Source of the DNA: an uncultured Bacillota bacterium
GTDB lineage: Bacteria > Bacillota_I > Bacilli_A > RF39 > UBA660
Assembly: GCA_948466255.1 (NCBI GenBank)
Contig: CAOJZV010000011.1
Span: 1 to 35,639, forward strand
Direction of reading: 5' to 3'
DNA length: 35,639 nucleotides
The notes beneath the pieces are model-generated. The model did not search any database. It saw nothing but the letters and a program-made list of their open reading frames with translations, and was not told the origin of the DNA. The translations under genes were made by a program, and so were the position numbers. Numbering within the stretch: the stretch's first letter is position 1; every line of letters starts with the position of its first letter. Of this stretch, positions 1 through 8,369 are shown piece by piece.

Positions 1-1379
1 AGGCATATAGTGAAGCATCAGATAATTCAACGATATATATAATGGATGATATAACACAAACAGAGACATTAAATTTAAATGAAAACAAAAATATAACAAT
101 AACTAGTCATGGAGTTAATCACAGTATTATAAGAGGTAATAGTTTAACAAGCTATGTGATAGATGCAGAAGCGGGAACTGTTAATTTAGAAAACATAACT
201 ATAGATGGAAATAATGTTGAAGCACAGGCCGCAATGATTAGGGTTAAAAGTATAGCAAATATAGATAATAATACTTTAATAACTAAAGCAAATAATGTAA
301 ATGATTTCGGTGGAGCTATTATTGTTGACGGCGGAACATTAACAATGAATGATGGAGAAATATCTTATAATAAATGTTATAGCGCTGATGGCTCTGGCCG
401 TGGTGGAGGTATATATATAGCTGTGAATTCTAAGCTTACTTTAAATAATGGTAGAATTTTGAACAATATTTCCTATTATGGAGGGGGTATTATGAATAGT
501 GGTTTTCTTACTATTGAAAATGCAAAAATCTATAAAAATAGTGCATATCTTGGCGGTGGAATTAAAGGTGACTCTAATTCTAAGATAATAGTAAACGGAG
601 GAGAAATTTATGAAAATGAATCAGAAGGATCTGGTGGAGGTATTGAAGCATATGCTAACACAGGGACTGAATCATCTTTAAATATTAATGGAGGCATTAT
701 CAGAAATAATAAATCTCATAACGGAGGAGGGGTTTTTGTTTCTACAAATACAGATGGAAATTTTACATTTTCGTTTAATGGTGGTGTAATATCAAATAAT
801 AATGCATCTAATAAAGGGGGAGGAATTTATATTGCTGGGTCTAATTCTAACGCTAATAGATATCCAATTTTAACTGTTTCCAACAATGCTTTAATTGATG
901 GAAATGAAGCCATCAACGGAGGAGGTATATTTACGGGTTTATATTCTAAACTAATTATCCAAGGAGGCACTATATCAAATAATAGAGTTTCTATGACCAC
1001 TGGTGGTGGTGGAGGAATACATGTAAGCCATAACAGCGCATTTACAATGACCGGGGGAGAAATAATTAAAAATTCGGGATGGCATGGATATGCGGTAATG
1101 ATAGCTAATAATAGTTCATTTATCATGAGTGGTGGTTCAATTGCAAATAATACTGGAGTAAGTGGAGCTGTTGCTACATGGAATGACTATATTGGTAATG
1201 TATGCCAAATTACACTAGATGGTGGAATAATAAAAAATAATAGTTCAACAGGGCAAGAATATGGTGGCCTAGGTATTTGGCAAGGGAAAGGGAAAAGTAC
1301 ATACACCTATAAATCAGGAATAGTATGCGGTAATACTCCGTCTAGTTCATATGAAACACATACAACATGTCCTAGTTAA
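1..1379 (+). CDS. Surface beta-helix repeat protein, 5' end outside window
   Basis: The frame is open from base 3 with no stop upstream of the first ATG (42), and the residues before that ATG continue the same style of sequence, so the gene very likely starts outside the window. The 445 visible residues are short repeats built around GGGI or GGAI followed by Asn-rich stretches (for example GGGIYIA, GGGIMNSG, GGGIKGD, GGGIEAY). This is typical of right-handed parallel beta-helix or Pmp-like adhesin repeats. No LPXTG or C-terminal membrane segment is visible; the protein ends shortly after a Cys near SGIVCGN and a final TTCPS. The A-rich codon style of its first part resembles the poly-G promoter genes further along, so it may belong to the same family, but its own promoter cannot be seen. 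The ligand or role is unknown. Confidence 0.8.
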   Translation, partial: AYSEASDNSTIYIMDDITQTETLNLNENKNITITSHGVNHSIIRGNSLTSYVIDAEAGTVNLENITIDGNNVEAQAAMIRVKSIANIDNNTLITKANNVNDFGGAIIVDGGTLTMNDGEISYNKCYSADGSGRGGGIYIAVNSKLTLNNGRILNNISYYGGGIMNSGFLTIENAKIYKNSAYLGGGIKGDSNSKIIVNGGEIYENESEGSGGGIEAYANTGTESSLNINGGIIRNNKSHNGGGVFVSTNTDGNFTFSFNGGVISNNNASNKGGGIYIAGSNSNANRYPILTVSNNALIDGNEAINGGGIFTGLYSKLIIQGGTISNNRVSMTTGGGGGIHVSHNSAFTMTGGEIIKNSGWHGYAVMIANNSSFIMSGGSIANNTGVSGAVATWNDYIGNVCQITLDGGIIKNNSSTGQEYGGLGIWQGKGKSTYTYKSGIVCGNTPSSSYETHTTCPS

Positions 1380-1402
1380 AACCTATCGATTGATAGGTTT
1401 TT
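1379..1402 (+). terminator. Intrinsic terminator after the beta-helix gene
   Basis: A 9-bp perfect stem, AAACCTATC paired with GATAGGTTT around a 4-nt loop, followed by T residues. It starts at the stop codon. Confidence 0.8.
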
Positions 1403-1436
1403 ATATAATCGGCATCACTTATTTAGTAACAATAAT

Positions 1437-1458
1437 AGATACTTCGGTATCTTTTTTT
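1437..1458 (+). terminator. Second intrinsic terminator with UUCG loop
   Basis: AGATAC-TTCG-GTATCT followed by a run of seven T. The UUCG tetraloop makes this a very stable hairpin. It backs up the terminator 35 bases upstream and insulates spoIIP. Confidence 0.85.
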
Positions 1459-1538
1459 GTATCGTTTTGTCGTAATCTTTTTTTCTACAATTTATTTGTT
1501 TTTTTATACATATAATGTAGTTAAAAAGAGGTGAAATA

Positions 1539-2498
1539 ATGAAAAGGGTAAAAACTAGAAAGAAAAGGAAATTTAAATTTAGGATACTTGGGTATGCTTT
1601 TTTAGTCTTTTTAGGGTATCAAGTTTCTTTTAATGTTATTATGAATATTAAACTTGCGAATACTAATGAAGATTTTATAAAAGGTTTGCTTGCTGATTCT
1701 AATTATCATATGCTTTATGAGAAGAAGGCTAATAATTTATTAAATAAAGCTTTTTCATATTTTTTTGATATTAATAGTCCAGTTAGTATTTTAGAAAACA
1801 CCTTTCATTATAAGGCCAATGATACAGGGACTAATGGTTATGTAAGTAATCCTAAAAAGGATAAGGCAGTTTCAAAAGAACAAAAGGATCCGCTTGTTTA
1901 TATTTATAATTCTCATCAAGGGGAACAATATCAAGGGAAAGCTTTAGAACCTTATAATATTACACCGGGTGTAATGATGGCATCTTATATTTTTCAGGAT
2001 AAATTAGAAAAATTAGATATTAGTACAATCGTTATGGAAGATAATTTAATTGATTATATGAATTTAAATAATATGAAACATGCCCAAAGTTATAAAGCTA
2101 GTAGAGTATTTGCCTCTAAAACGATTAATGAAAACCCTAGTTTAAAATTAATTATTGATTTACATAGGGATAGTATTCCTAAAGAAAAATCTACTGTAAT
2201 TATTAACAATAAATCACTTGCCAAAATATCTTTTGTTATAGGTAACGAACACGATAATTATGAACAAAATTTAGAAATAACTAACAAATTAAATGAAATG
2301 ATTAAAGAAAAATATCCGACTTTAACTAGAGGCGTTTTGATTAAAGGTGGGAAAGGTAATAATGGAATTTATAACCAGGATTTAAGCCCAAAAGTAACTT
2401 GTATAGAAATCGGTAGTGATTCTAATACGATTGATGAAGTTTTAAATACAATTGAACTACTTACCCCAATTATTGCGGAGTTTGTCCATGAAGCGTGA
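1539..2498 (+). CDS. spoIIP: Stage II sporulation protein P, peptidoglycan hydrolase
   Basis: The 319-residue protein has a basic N-terminus and one membrane segment (about residues 13-33), then a SpoIIP domain. Recognisable motifs are YNSHQGEQ (H126, E129), IDLHRDS (D207, H209, R210, D211) and the terminal NQDLSPK plus IEIGSD block. In Bacillus SpoIIP is an amidase and endopeptidase that works with SpoIID and SpoIIM to thin septal peptidoglycan during engulfment. The ATG follows AAAGAGGTGA at a normal distance. A yqxA-like gene overlaps its 3' end, the order seen in Bacillus. Its presence suggests a sporulating ancestor; whether this organism sporulates cannot be judged from one gene, and a wall-remodelling role outside sporulation is possible. 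Confidence 0.9.
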   Translation: MKRVKTRKKRKFKFRILGYAFLVFLGYQVSFNVIMNIKLANTNEDFIKGLLADSNYHMLYEKKANNLLNKAFSYFFDINSPVSILENTFHYKANDTGTNGYVSNPKKDKAVSKEQKDPLVYIYNSHQGEQYQGKALEPYNITPGVMMASYIFQDKLEKLDISTIVMEDNLIDYMNLNNMKHAQSYKASRVFASKTINENPSLKLIIDLHRDSIPKEKSTVIINNKSLAKISFVIGNEHDNYEQNLEITNKLNEMIKEKYPTLTRGVLIKGGKGNNGIYNQDLSPKVTCIEIGSDSNTIDEVLNTIELLTPIIAEFVHEA

Positions 2499-2817
2499 TA
2501 CTTTAAAAAAGATATTTAGATTTTGTTTATTAACTTTGTTTGTAACTTTTATGGCTCTTTATATTTCACAAAGTACAGGGTATGTAGAATATGAAAATCG
2601 TAAACAAGTTGCTTTGACTGAAAGCCAGATTAAAAAGTTTGAATCTGATGTGGCAGCAGGTAAAAAAGTGGATGTTGAAAACTATTTAAAAACTAATGAA
2701 AAGAACTATCAAAACGGTATTTCTAAAATGGGTCTTAAAATTTCTAATGTAACTAAAAGTGGAGTTGAAAAAGTTGTAGAAACGAGTTTTAAATTTTTAG
2801 CTAAACTTGCGGAGTAA
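2488..2817 (+). CDS. YqxA-like (DUF3679) single-pass membrane protein
   Basis: Read from ATG 2488, seven bases after GGAG, this gives 109 residues; a longer reading from 2452 has no ribosome site. It overlaps the end of spoIIP by 11 bases in another frame, which implies coupled translation. There is one N-terminal membrane segment (about residues 9-25) after MKRDTLKK, then a charged extracellular part beginning STGYVEYENRKQ. Position directly behind spoIIP, size and topology match Bacillus YqxA/DUF3679, a protein without an established function. The family assignment rests on context and general likeness rather than on a diagnostic motif. Confidence 0.65.
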   Translation: MKRDTLKKIFRFCLLTLFVTFMALYISQSTGYVEYENRKQVALTESQIKKFESDVAAGKKVDVENYLKTNEKNYQNGISKMGLKISNVTKSGVEKVVETSFKFLAKLAE

Positions 2818-2864
2818 TCTTTTATTAAAATATGAAATGTGGTATTATGGGTGTAGGTGATTTT

Positions 2865-3779
2865 ATGAATGATTTAATTATTGGAAGCCATGTTTCATAT
2901 AATGGTACTGAGGGATTAGTGGGCAGTGTTTTAGAAGCTTTAAGTTATGGTGAAAATACTTTTATGTTTTATACAGGAGCTCCTCAAAATACAATTAGGA
3001 GCTCTATTGATATGGAACTTACAGATCTTGCTCATAAAACGATGGAAGAACAGGGTATTGATATTAAAAATGTTATTGTTCATGCCCCTTATATTATTAA
3101 TTTAGCTAATGATAAAGATGAGGATAAATTTAATTTTAGTGTGAACTTTTTAAAACAAGAACTTAAAAGAACCGAGATGCTTGGCATTAATAAAGTTGTT
3201 TTACATCCTGGAAGTCATGTAGGCCTTGGTACTGAAAAGGGAATAGAAAATATTACAAGGGCTTTGAATATGGTTTTAGATAGTGAAGATGGCCCGGTTA
3301 TTCTTTTAGAAACTATGGCTGGTAAAGGAACTGAAGTAGGAATTACTTTTGAAGAAATTAGTGAAATTATTGAAGATGTTAAATATAAAAATAGAGTTAT
3401 GGTTTGTATGGATACTTGTCATATGTCTGATGCTGGATATGATTTATCTGATTTTGATAAGATTTTAGATGAATTTGATAGTGTGATTGGTTTATCTAAA
3501 ATTGGATGTATTCATATTAATGACAGTAAAAACGTCTTAGGTTCACATAAGGATCGCCATGAAAATATCGGATTTGGTGAAATTGGTTTTGATAATTTAA
3601 TTAAGATAATTTATCATGATAAATTAAAAGAAGTTCCTAAAATTTTAGAAACTCCTTATGTATCTATGGATGGAGGAAAAGATAGAACTTATCCACCATA
3701 CAAACAAGAAATAGAAATGATTCGAAATAAAAAATTTGATGAAAATTTAATTAATGAAATAAGAGAAGATTATAAATAA
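2865..3779 (+). CDS. nfo: Endonuclease IV (AP endonuclease)
   Basis: This is an Nfo-type TIM-barrel enzyme that cleaves the backbone 5' to abasic sites in base excision repair, using three metal ions. Family signatures are visible: IGSHVSY at the start, VHAPYIINLA, VVLHPGSHVG, ILLETMAGKGTEVG, CMDTCHMSDAGYD, HINDSKN followed by SHKDRHENIG, and a terminal ILETP. The His, Asp and Glu residues in these blocks are the usual metal ligands. I chose ATG 2865 over ATG 2832 because TAGGTGA lies just ahead of it and the family begins close to this residue. It gives 304 residues, slightly longer than E. coli Nfo. Its 3' end overlaps the converging yqfT-like gene by 10 bases. Confidence 0.95.
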   Translation: MNDLIIGSHVSYNGTEGLVGSVLEALSYGENTFMFYTGAPQNTIRSSIDMELTDLAHKTMEEQGIDIKNVIVHAPYIINLANDKDEDKFNFSVNFLKQELKRTEMLGINKVVLHPGSHVGLGTEKGIENITRALNMVLDSEDGPVILLETMAGKGTEVGITFEEISEIIEDVKYKNRVMVCMDTCHMSDAGYDLSDFDKILDEFDSVIGLSKIGCIHINDSKNVLGSHKDRHENIGFGEIGFDNLIKIIYHDKLKEVPKILETPYVSMDGGKDRTYPPYKQEIEMIRNKKFDENLINEIREDYK

Positions 3780-4030
3780 CCTTGATATTTTTCTTTATAT
3801 TCATTATATAGATTGGTAACTTTTTCAAAGTTTTCGTTTGTTAAATTATTTTTTAGATATTCTTTTACTTTTTCGTCATTACCGTCTAATAAATCACGGT
3901 AATGATTTTTAGCAACATCTAAAAGAATATTTAATTCTTTTTCATTTAATTTTATATTGTTTTTTAGTGCGAAATCGTTTATATTATTTATGGTTAGTTT
4001 ATTTACATACTGTCCGATTAAAGTATTCAT
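3770..4030 (-). CDS. YqfT-like protein (DUF2624)
   Basis: This 86-residue, helix-rich, charged protein has no membrane segment. It begins MNTLIGQYVNKLTINNIND and resembles Bacillus YqfT/DUF2624 in length, opening sequence and helical spacing. In Bacillus yqfT lies beside nfo (yqfS) on the same strand; here it keeps the neighbourhood but is inverted, with its stop codon overlapping the nfo 3' end tail to tail. A good GGGGG-type ribosome site lies just before the ATG. The function of the family is unknown; adjacency to an AP endonuclease hints at DNA repair, but that is guesswork. Confidence 0.7.
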   Translation of the reverse strand: MNTLIGQYVNKLTINNINDFALKNNIKLNEKELNILLDVAKNHYRDLLDGNDEKVKEYLKNNLTNENFEKVTNLYNEYKEKYQGYL

Positions 4031-4091
4031 AATTACCCCCTTATTTAAATATATGTAATTATGATAATTTTGTTATTAAAAGAGGTGCGAG

Positions 4092-6203
4092 ATGAAGAAA
4101 AGAAGGAAAGAGGAGAAGATTAAGTCACTTGTTAAAGGGCCTTTATTTAAAAGACATAAACCTTTACATTATTCTTCTGGTTATAGAGTTAATAAAGATA
4201 TAAAAAAAGAAATTGAGAAAAGATATAATATTTTAACTACTATTATTGTGGTAGCAGTTATTATTTTACTTGGCGCTTTATTTGTGGTTCAAGTAGTTAA
4301 TAATGAACATTACAAGGAAGAAATAAAAACACTTACACAAAAAGTAGTTGATGGTCCAAGCGCACCTAGAGGAAGAATTTATGATAGAAATGGAAAAATA
4401 ATTGTTGATAATAAAGCTAATAAAGTTATTTATTATCAAAAGCCTTCTAATGTGACAACTAAAGACGAAATGGAAGTTGCTTATAAACTTGCGAATATGA
4501 TTTCGGTTGATTATTCTAAATTATCTGATTATAATTTTAAAATGTTTTGGCTTAAAAATAATAAAGAAAAAGGTAAAGAAAAGATAACTGATGAAGAGTG
4601 GGATTTACTTGAAAAAAGAAAAATAGATTCTGATAAAATTCAGGAATTAAAAATGGAAAGAATTACAGATGAAGATTTATCTATTTATGATGAACATGAT
4701 AAAAAAGCAGCTTATATTTATACACTTATGAATACAGGGTATTCTTATGAGGAAAAGGATATTAAAAATGTCGATGTGACTGATACGGAATATGCTTTAG
4801 TTGGTGAAAATATAAGTACTTTAAAAGGAGTAAATACGAAACTTGATTGGGAAAGAGTATATCCTAATGGGGATGTATTTAAATCAATGATTGGGGCGGT
4901 TTCTTCTAGTAAGTCTGGAATTCCCGCAGAGCTTAAAGATTATTATTTGAAAAAGGGTTACAGTTTAAATGACCGTGTTGGAACAAGTTATTTAGAGTAT
5001 CAATATGAGGATGTTTTAAAAGGCACAAAAAATAAATATCAAGTTACTTCTGATGGTTCATATAAATTAATAGAAGAGGGTTCAAGAGGTAATGACATTG
5101 TTTTATCTATTGATATTGACTTACAAAAAGCGGTTGAAGATATTTTAATTGAAGAAGTTACAAGGACCAAGAAAGAGGCTAATACAGAGTATTATAATCG
5201 TTCATTTGTAATTATTTCAGATCCTAATACAGGTGAAATTTTAGCGATGGCCGGTAAACAAATCAAAGAAGAAAATGGTGAAAGTAAAATATATGATTAT
5301 ACACCTGGAGTTTTAACTTCGCCTGTAGTTATGGGGTCAGTTGTTAAGGGAGCAAGTCAGATTGTCGGTTATAATACTGGTGCTTTAAAAATTGGTGAAT
5401 ATCGTCAAGATACATGCGTTAAAATTGCAGCTACTCCTGAAAAATGTTCATGGAAACAATTAGGTAGAATTAATGATATTACGGCTCTTGCTCAATCTTC
5501 TAATACTTATCAGTTTTATACAGCTATTAAAGTTGGTAAGGGTAATTATAAATATAATAAACCTTTAACTGTTGATAAAAGTGCATTTGATATTTATCGT
5601 GATACTTTTAAACAATTTGGTTTAGGAGTTAAAACTGGTATTGATTTACCTGTTGAAAGTTTAGGTTATAAAGGCTCTAAAACTGGTGCAGGATTTTTAT
5701 TAGATTTTTCGATTGGACAATATGATACTTATACACCTATTCAGCTTGTACAATATATTGGAACGATTGCTAATGGTGGTAAGAGAATGAAACCTTATTT
5801 ATATAAAGGTTTATATAAAGATGGAAAAATAGTGGATGAAACTGAGCCGAATGAATTAAATAAGGTTAGTACTAAACCAGAATATATGGACAGAGTACAT
5901 CAAGGTTTTGAGGCTGTGCTTAAGTATGGAACAGGTGCTGGTTATATTGATATGACCTATAAGCCTGCTGGTAAAACTGGTACAAGTCAAAGTTTTATTG
6001 ATACTGATAATGATGGGGTTGTTGATAAAGAAACTATTACGACTACATTTGCGGCATATGCTCCAAGTGATAATCCAAAAGTTACTTTCACCGTTATTTC
6101 ACCTGATGTTTCAAGGAGTGATGGTAGAAGTTCTTATCAGTCTGGTATTAATAGGAGAATTGCTCAGGCAATTTCAAAAAAATACTTTGAAATTTACAAA
6201 TAA
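4092..6203 (+). CDS. Class B penicillin-binding protein (transpeptidase)
   Basis: The 703-residue protein has a basic cytoplasmic tail, one membrane anchor (about residues 46-68), a dimerisation domain starting GPSAPRGRIYDRNG, and a transpeptidase domain. Catalytic motifs are SVVK (S416, K419), SSN (S469-N471) and KTGTS (K628-G630). Class B PBPs cross-link peptidoglycan in the elongasome or divisome; I cannot tell whether this is the PBP2/MrdA or the FtsI/SpoVD type. There are no C-terminal PASTA repeats. An acidic insertion of about 130 residues (about 120-250) sits in the pedestal region. The start has AAGAGGTGCGAG ahead of it. A promoter for rpmG lies inside its last codons. Confidence 0.93.
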   Translation: MKKRRKEEKIKSLVKGPLFKRHKPLHYSSGYRVNKDIKKEIEKRYNILTTIIVVAVIILLGALFVVQVVNNEHYKEEIKTLTQKVVDGPSAPRGRIYDRNGKIIVDNKANKVIYYQKPSNVTTKDEMEVAYKLANMISVDYSKLSDYNFKMFWLKNNKEKGKEKITDEEWDLLEKRKIDSDKIQELKMERITDEDLSIYDEHDKKAAYIYTLMNTGYSYEEKDIKNVDVTDTEYALVGENISTLKGVNTKLDWERVYPNGDVFKSMIGAVSSSKSGIPAELKDYYLKKGYSLNDRVGTSYLEYQYEDVLKGTKNKYQVTSDGSYKLIEEGSRGNDIVLSIDIDLQKAVEDILIEEVTRTKKEANTEYYNRSFVIISDPNTGEILAMAGKQIKEENGESKIYDYTPGVLTSPVVMGSVVKGASQIVGYNTGALKIGEYRQDTCVKIAATPEKCSWKQLGRINDITALAQSSNTYQFYTAIKVGKGNYKYNKPLTVDKSAFDIYRDTFKQFGLGVKTGIDLPVESLGYKGSKTGAGFLLDFSIGQYDTYTPIQLVQYIGTIANGGKRMKPYLYKGLYKDGKIVDETEPNELNKVSTKPEYMDRVHQGFEAVLKYGTGAGYIDMTYKPAGKTGTSQSFIDTDNDGVVDKETITTTFAAYAPSDNPKVTFTVISPDVSRSDGRSSYQSGINRRIAQAISKKYFEIYK

Positions 6204-6214
6204 TTTGTTATAAT
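6187..6214 (+). promoter_or_regulatory. Promoter for rpmG-efp
   Basis: TTGAAA at 6187, a 16-base spacer and TATAAT at 6209. It overlaps the end of the PBP gene and lies about 30 bases ahead of the rpmG start. Confidence 0.65.
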
Positions 6215-6245
6215 GTAAATAGACATGTAAAAAAGGAGGGATATT

Positions 6246-6413
6246 ATGGCAAAAAAAGGAGAAGCAAGAGAAAATATCACACTTGTTTGTACTGTTTGTA
6301 AAGAAGAAAATTATCGTGTAGAAAAAAATAAAAGAAACACTCCAGAACGTTTAGAGTTAAAAAAACATTGTCCAAAATGTAACAAAACTACTTTACATAA
6401 AGAAAAAAAATAA
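6246..6413 (+). CDS. rpmG: 50S ribosomal protein L33, zinc-binding form
   Basis: This is a 55-residue gene with AAGGAGGGATATT directly ahead of ATG 6246. It contains [18 protein letters not shown] and HCPKCNKTT, the L33 signature. The pairs C15/C18 and C42/C45 form the zinc ribbon of the C+ type; many bacteria carry a second, Cys-free L33 for zinc starvation, which is not seen here. The basic N-terminus ([10 protein letters not shown]) fits an rRNA-binding protein of the large subunit. It lies 12 bases ahead of efp and is probably co-transcribed with it. Confidence 0.95.
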   Translation: MAKKGEARENITLVCTVCKEENYRVEKNKRNTPERLELKKHCPKCNKTTLHKEKK

Positions 6414-6425
6414 TAGGAGGGTTTT

Positions 6426-6983
6426 ATGATTAATATAAACGATATTAAAAATGGAATGACAGTTATTGTTGATGGCAATATCTGCCAAATAGTTGAATTT
6501 ATGCACGTTAAGCCAGGTAAGGGCCCTGCTTTTGTAAGAATTAAACTTAAGAATTTAAGAACTGGGTCAACTGTTGAACAAACATTTAATACTAATATTA
6601 AGCTAGAAAAAGCTAACATTAATAAAACTTCAATGCAATTTTTATATGAAAATGGCGGAAAATATAATTTTATGGATATGGAATCATATGAACAAATTGA
6701 ACTTGATAAAGATAGTTTAGGTGATGATTCTAAATTCTTAAAAGAAGGTATTAATGTAGATATTTCATTTTATGGTAGTGAAGTTTTAGGACTTTCTTTA
6801 CCAGATAAAATTGAATACGTTGTTGAATCAACTGAACCAGCAGTAAAAGGTAATACTGCAACTAATGCGACTAAAGAGGCTGTTTTAGAAAATGGACTTT
6901 CTATTAAAGTCCCATTATTCATCAATGAAGGTGAAACAGTTATTGTTTCAACTAAAGATGGGAAATATGACTCTAGAGCATAA
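6426..6983 (+). CDS. efp: Translation elongation factor P
   Basis: EF-P binds between the P and E sites and relieves ribosome stalling at polyproline. The 185-residue length is normal. The KOW-like first domain carries HVKPGKGPAFVR, with the loop lysine K32 at the position modified in other bacteria (5-aminopentanol in Bacillus, beta-lysine in E. coli); no modification enzyme is in the window. The two OB-fold domains follow, with the usual terminal motif VPLFINEGETVIVSTKDGKYDSRA. AGGAGG lies ahead of ATG 6426. It follows rpmG closely, making a small translation operon. Confidence 0.97.
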   Translation: MININDIKNGMTVIVDGNICQIVEFMHVKPGKGPAFVRIKLKNLRTGSTVEQTFNTNIKLEKANINKTSMQFLYENGGKYNFMDMESYEQIELDKDSLGDDSKFLKEGINVDISFYGSEVLGLSLPDKIEYVVESTEPAVKGNTATNATKEAVLENGLSIKVPLFINEGETVIVSTKDGKYDSRA

Positions 6984-7018
6984 ATAAAAGAATTAAAAGA
7001 ATAAAAAGAGGTGGGAAT

Positions 7019-8092
7019 ATGTTGGAAAAGGATAGATTTTTAGAGATTAAAAAATTAGCTCAAGATATCAGAAGGGAAAATGAAGGTTTATTTAAGGCAT
7101 TTAAAATGGAATCCCCAGAAGATGCTATTAAAGAAAAGGAAGAATTCATAGAAACTATTATTGATAATCTTGAAGGTAATTTTAGTGAAGGCGAAAATGG
7201 AAAAGAAGAAAAACAAATTTTTCGTGCTAATATTTTAATCCCTGATGATGAAGAATTTTTAGATACATATTCAAGAGACAAAAATATTCGTAATTTAATG
7301 AATACTTATAGCGTTAGTATTGAAGATGTAATGAGTAAAATTACTGAACTAAATATTTATGCTGATTATATAGCTTCGGCAAAGACAAAACAGCCAGAAT
7401 ATACACAGGCTACGGAATATACATCACCTGTATATTCACAGCCTAAAGAATCTGTCAGGGAAGAAGCAAATGATGATTTTGTTGATACTATGATGAATTT
7501 ATCAACAAGTGATGCAGCAAGTTTATTAGATGAAATTGAAAACTTATCTAATGTTATGGCTGAGTTCAATATTTCTGATAATTCTGATAATTTTAATAGT
7601 AGTATTTCTAATTCTGCTGTTACTCCAGAAGAACCAAGATTTAATGATGTTAAAATTCCTACAGATATTGATTTAGATAAAAATATTGATTTAGAAAATG
7701 AAATTCATTTAGGTAAAGAACTTAATACCAAAGAAAATTTAGATTATTCAAGTGATATGTCTATTGATGATATTAGTGAGGCTGTAGACGGATTTGTTGA
7801 TGATTATAATAGTATTCAGGTTGATTTGGATAAATTAAAGCAAGAGCTTAGAACTGCTAGTGAAGTAACTGAAGAACAAAAAAATCAAATAAGATCACTT
7901 AGAGAAGAGGCTTATTCTTTAAGAAAAAATAATTTAGAAAGTGTTAAATCTTTAAAAGAAGCTCGTAAAGAAAACGAAGTGTTGGAAAATGAAAATTCCG
8001 AATTAAAAAGACAAGTGGCAGTTTTAGAAGAACAAATTAAACGTGCCTCTGCTTTACTTAAGAAAATATATAACAGTATTCCTAGAAGATAA
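7019..8092 (+). CDS. Unknown acidic coiled-coil protein
   Basis: I do not recognise this 357-residue cytoplasmic protein. It has no signal or membrane segment. Residues 1-120 are charged and helical, with the block FRANILIPDDEEFLDTYS and then VSIEDVMSKITELNIYAD. Residues 120-270 are low-complexity, rich in Asp, Ser, Asn and Glu. Residues 270-350 are a long coiled coil (EELRTASEV-like heptads, LEEQIKRASALL at the end). The region near residue 70-115 loosely resembles the C-terminal part of ImmA/IrrE-type proteins, but no HExxH is present, so I do not claim that family. It follows efp by 35 bases with an AAAGAGGTGGG ribosome site and ends in a terminator. Scaffold or cell-cycle adaptor roles are conceivable. 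Confidence 0.75.
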   Translation: MLEKDRFLEIKKLAQDIRRENEGLFKAFKMESPEDAIKEKEEFIETIIDNLEGNFSEGENGKEEKQIFRANILIPDDEEFLDTYSRDKNIRNLMNTYSVSIEDVMSKITELNIYADYIASAKTKQPEYTQATEYTSPVYSQPKESVREEANDDFVDTMMNLSTSDAASLLDEIENLSNVMAEFNISDNSDNFNSSISNSAVTPEEPRFNDVKIPTDIDLDKNIDLENEIHLGKELNTKENLDYSSDMSIDDISEAVDGFVDDYNSIQVDLDKLKQELRTASEVTEEQKNQIRSLREEAYSLRKNNLESVKSLKEARKENEVLENENSELKRQVAVLEEQIKRASALLKKIYNSIPRR

Positions 8093-8114
8093 GTATCATA
8101 ATTGATACTTTTTT
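8091..8114 (+). terminator. Intrinsic terminator
   Basis: An 8-bp perfect stem, AAGTATCA paired with TGATACTT around TAAT, followed by T residues. It overlaps the stop codon of the coiled-coil gene. Confidence 0.85.
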
Positions 8115-8199
8115 ATATATAAAGAAAGTTGGTTTTTGGAGAATATTATCATTAAACATTATAAATTTGTATATTCCTTCACATTTTGCATATTTTTTC

Positions 8200-8228
8200 T
8201 TGACAAACATAGTATTAATATGTATAAT
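8200..8228 (+). promoter_or_regulatory. Promoter of the infC operon
   Basis: A perfect TTGACA at 8200, a 17-base spacer and a perfect TATAAT at 8223: full consensus for the housekeeping sigma factor, fitting a highly expressed ribosomal operon. Confidence 0.9.
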
Positions 8229-8234
8229 CAATAA

Positions 8235-8369
8235 GGAAATGAAAAAAGGAAAGAAGAAGTATCCACTTCTCACCCGATTACTAGAGTAATGGGTAAATGC
8301 CAGAAGATAAAAAACTGACAGGTAAAGTGGATGCATCTTGCATTCACTTTTTTATGGAGGTGTCGAGAT
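8235..8369 (+). ncRNA. L20-type leader with transcription attenuator (infC operon)
   Basis: The untranslated leader ends in an 11-bp stem (AAGTGGATGCA at 8325 with TGCATTCACTT at 8339) followed by six T, an intrinsic terminator just ahead of the infC ribosome site. Upstream, ATCCACTT at 8261 is an exact complement of AAGTGGAT at 8325, so it can act as antiterminator. Between them is a hairpin (ATTACT-AG-AGTAAT at 8277-8290). This matches the known L20 leader, in which excess L20 protein favours the terminator and shuts down infC-rpmI-rplT. Structure is seen in the sequence; the L20 link comes from the family. Confidence 0.85.

Noticed and set aside
827-1126. Reverse-strand reading frame inside the beta-helix gene
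   Set aside because: It is a shadow of the glycine-rich repeats (Pro-rich in reverse) without a ribosome site or sensible protein.
1509-1516. Sigma-E type promoter CATATAAT ahead of spoIIP
   Set aside because: The -10-like box is there, but I found no matching -35 element at the right distance; it could equally be an ordinary -10 box.
7200-7380. ImmA/IrrE metallopeptidase in the coiled-coil protein
   Set aside because: The LIPDDEEF to ITELNIY stretch is suggestive, but no HExxH motif is present and the rest does not fit.
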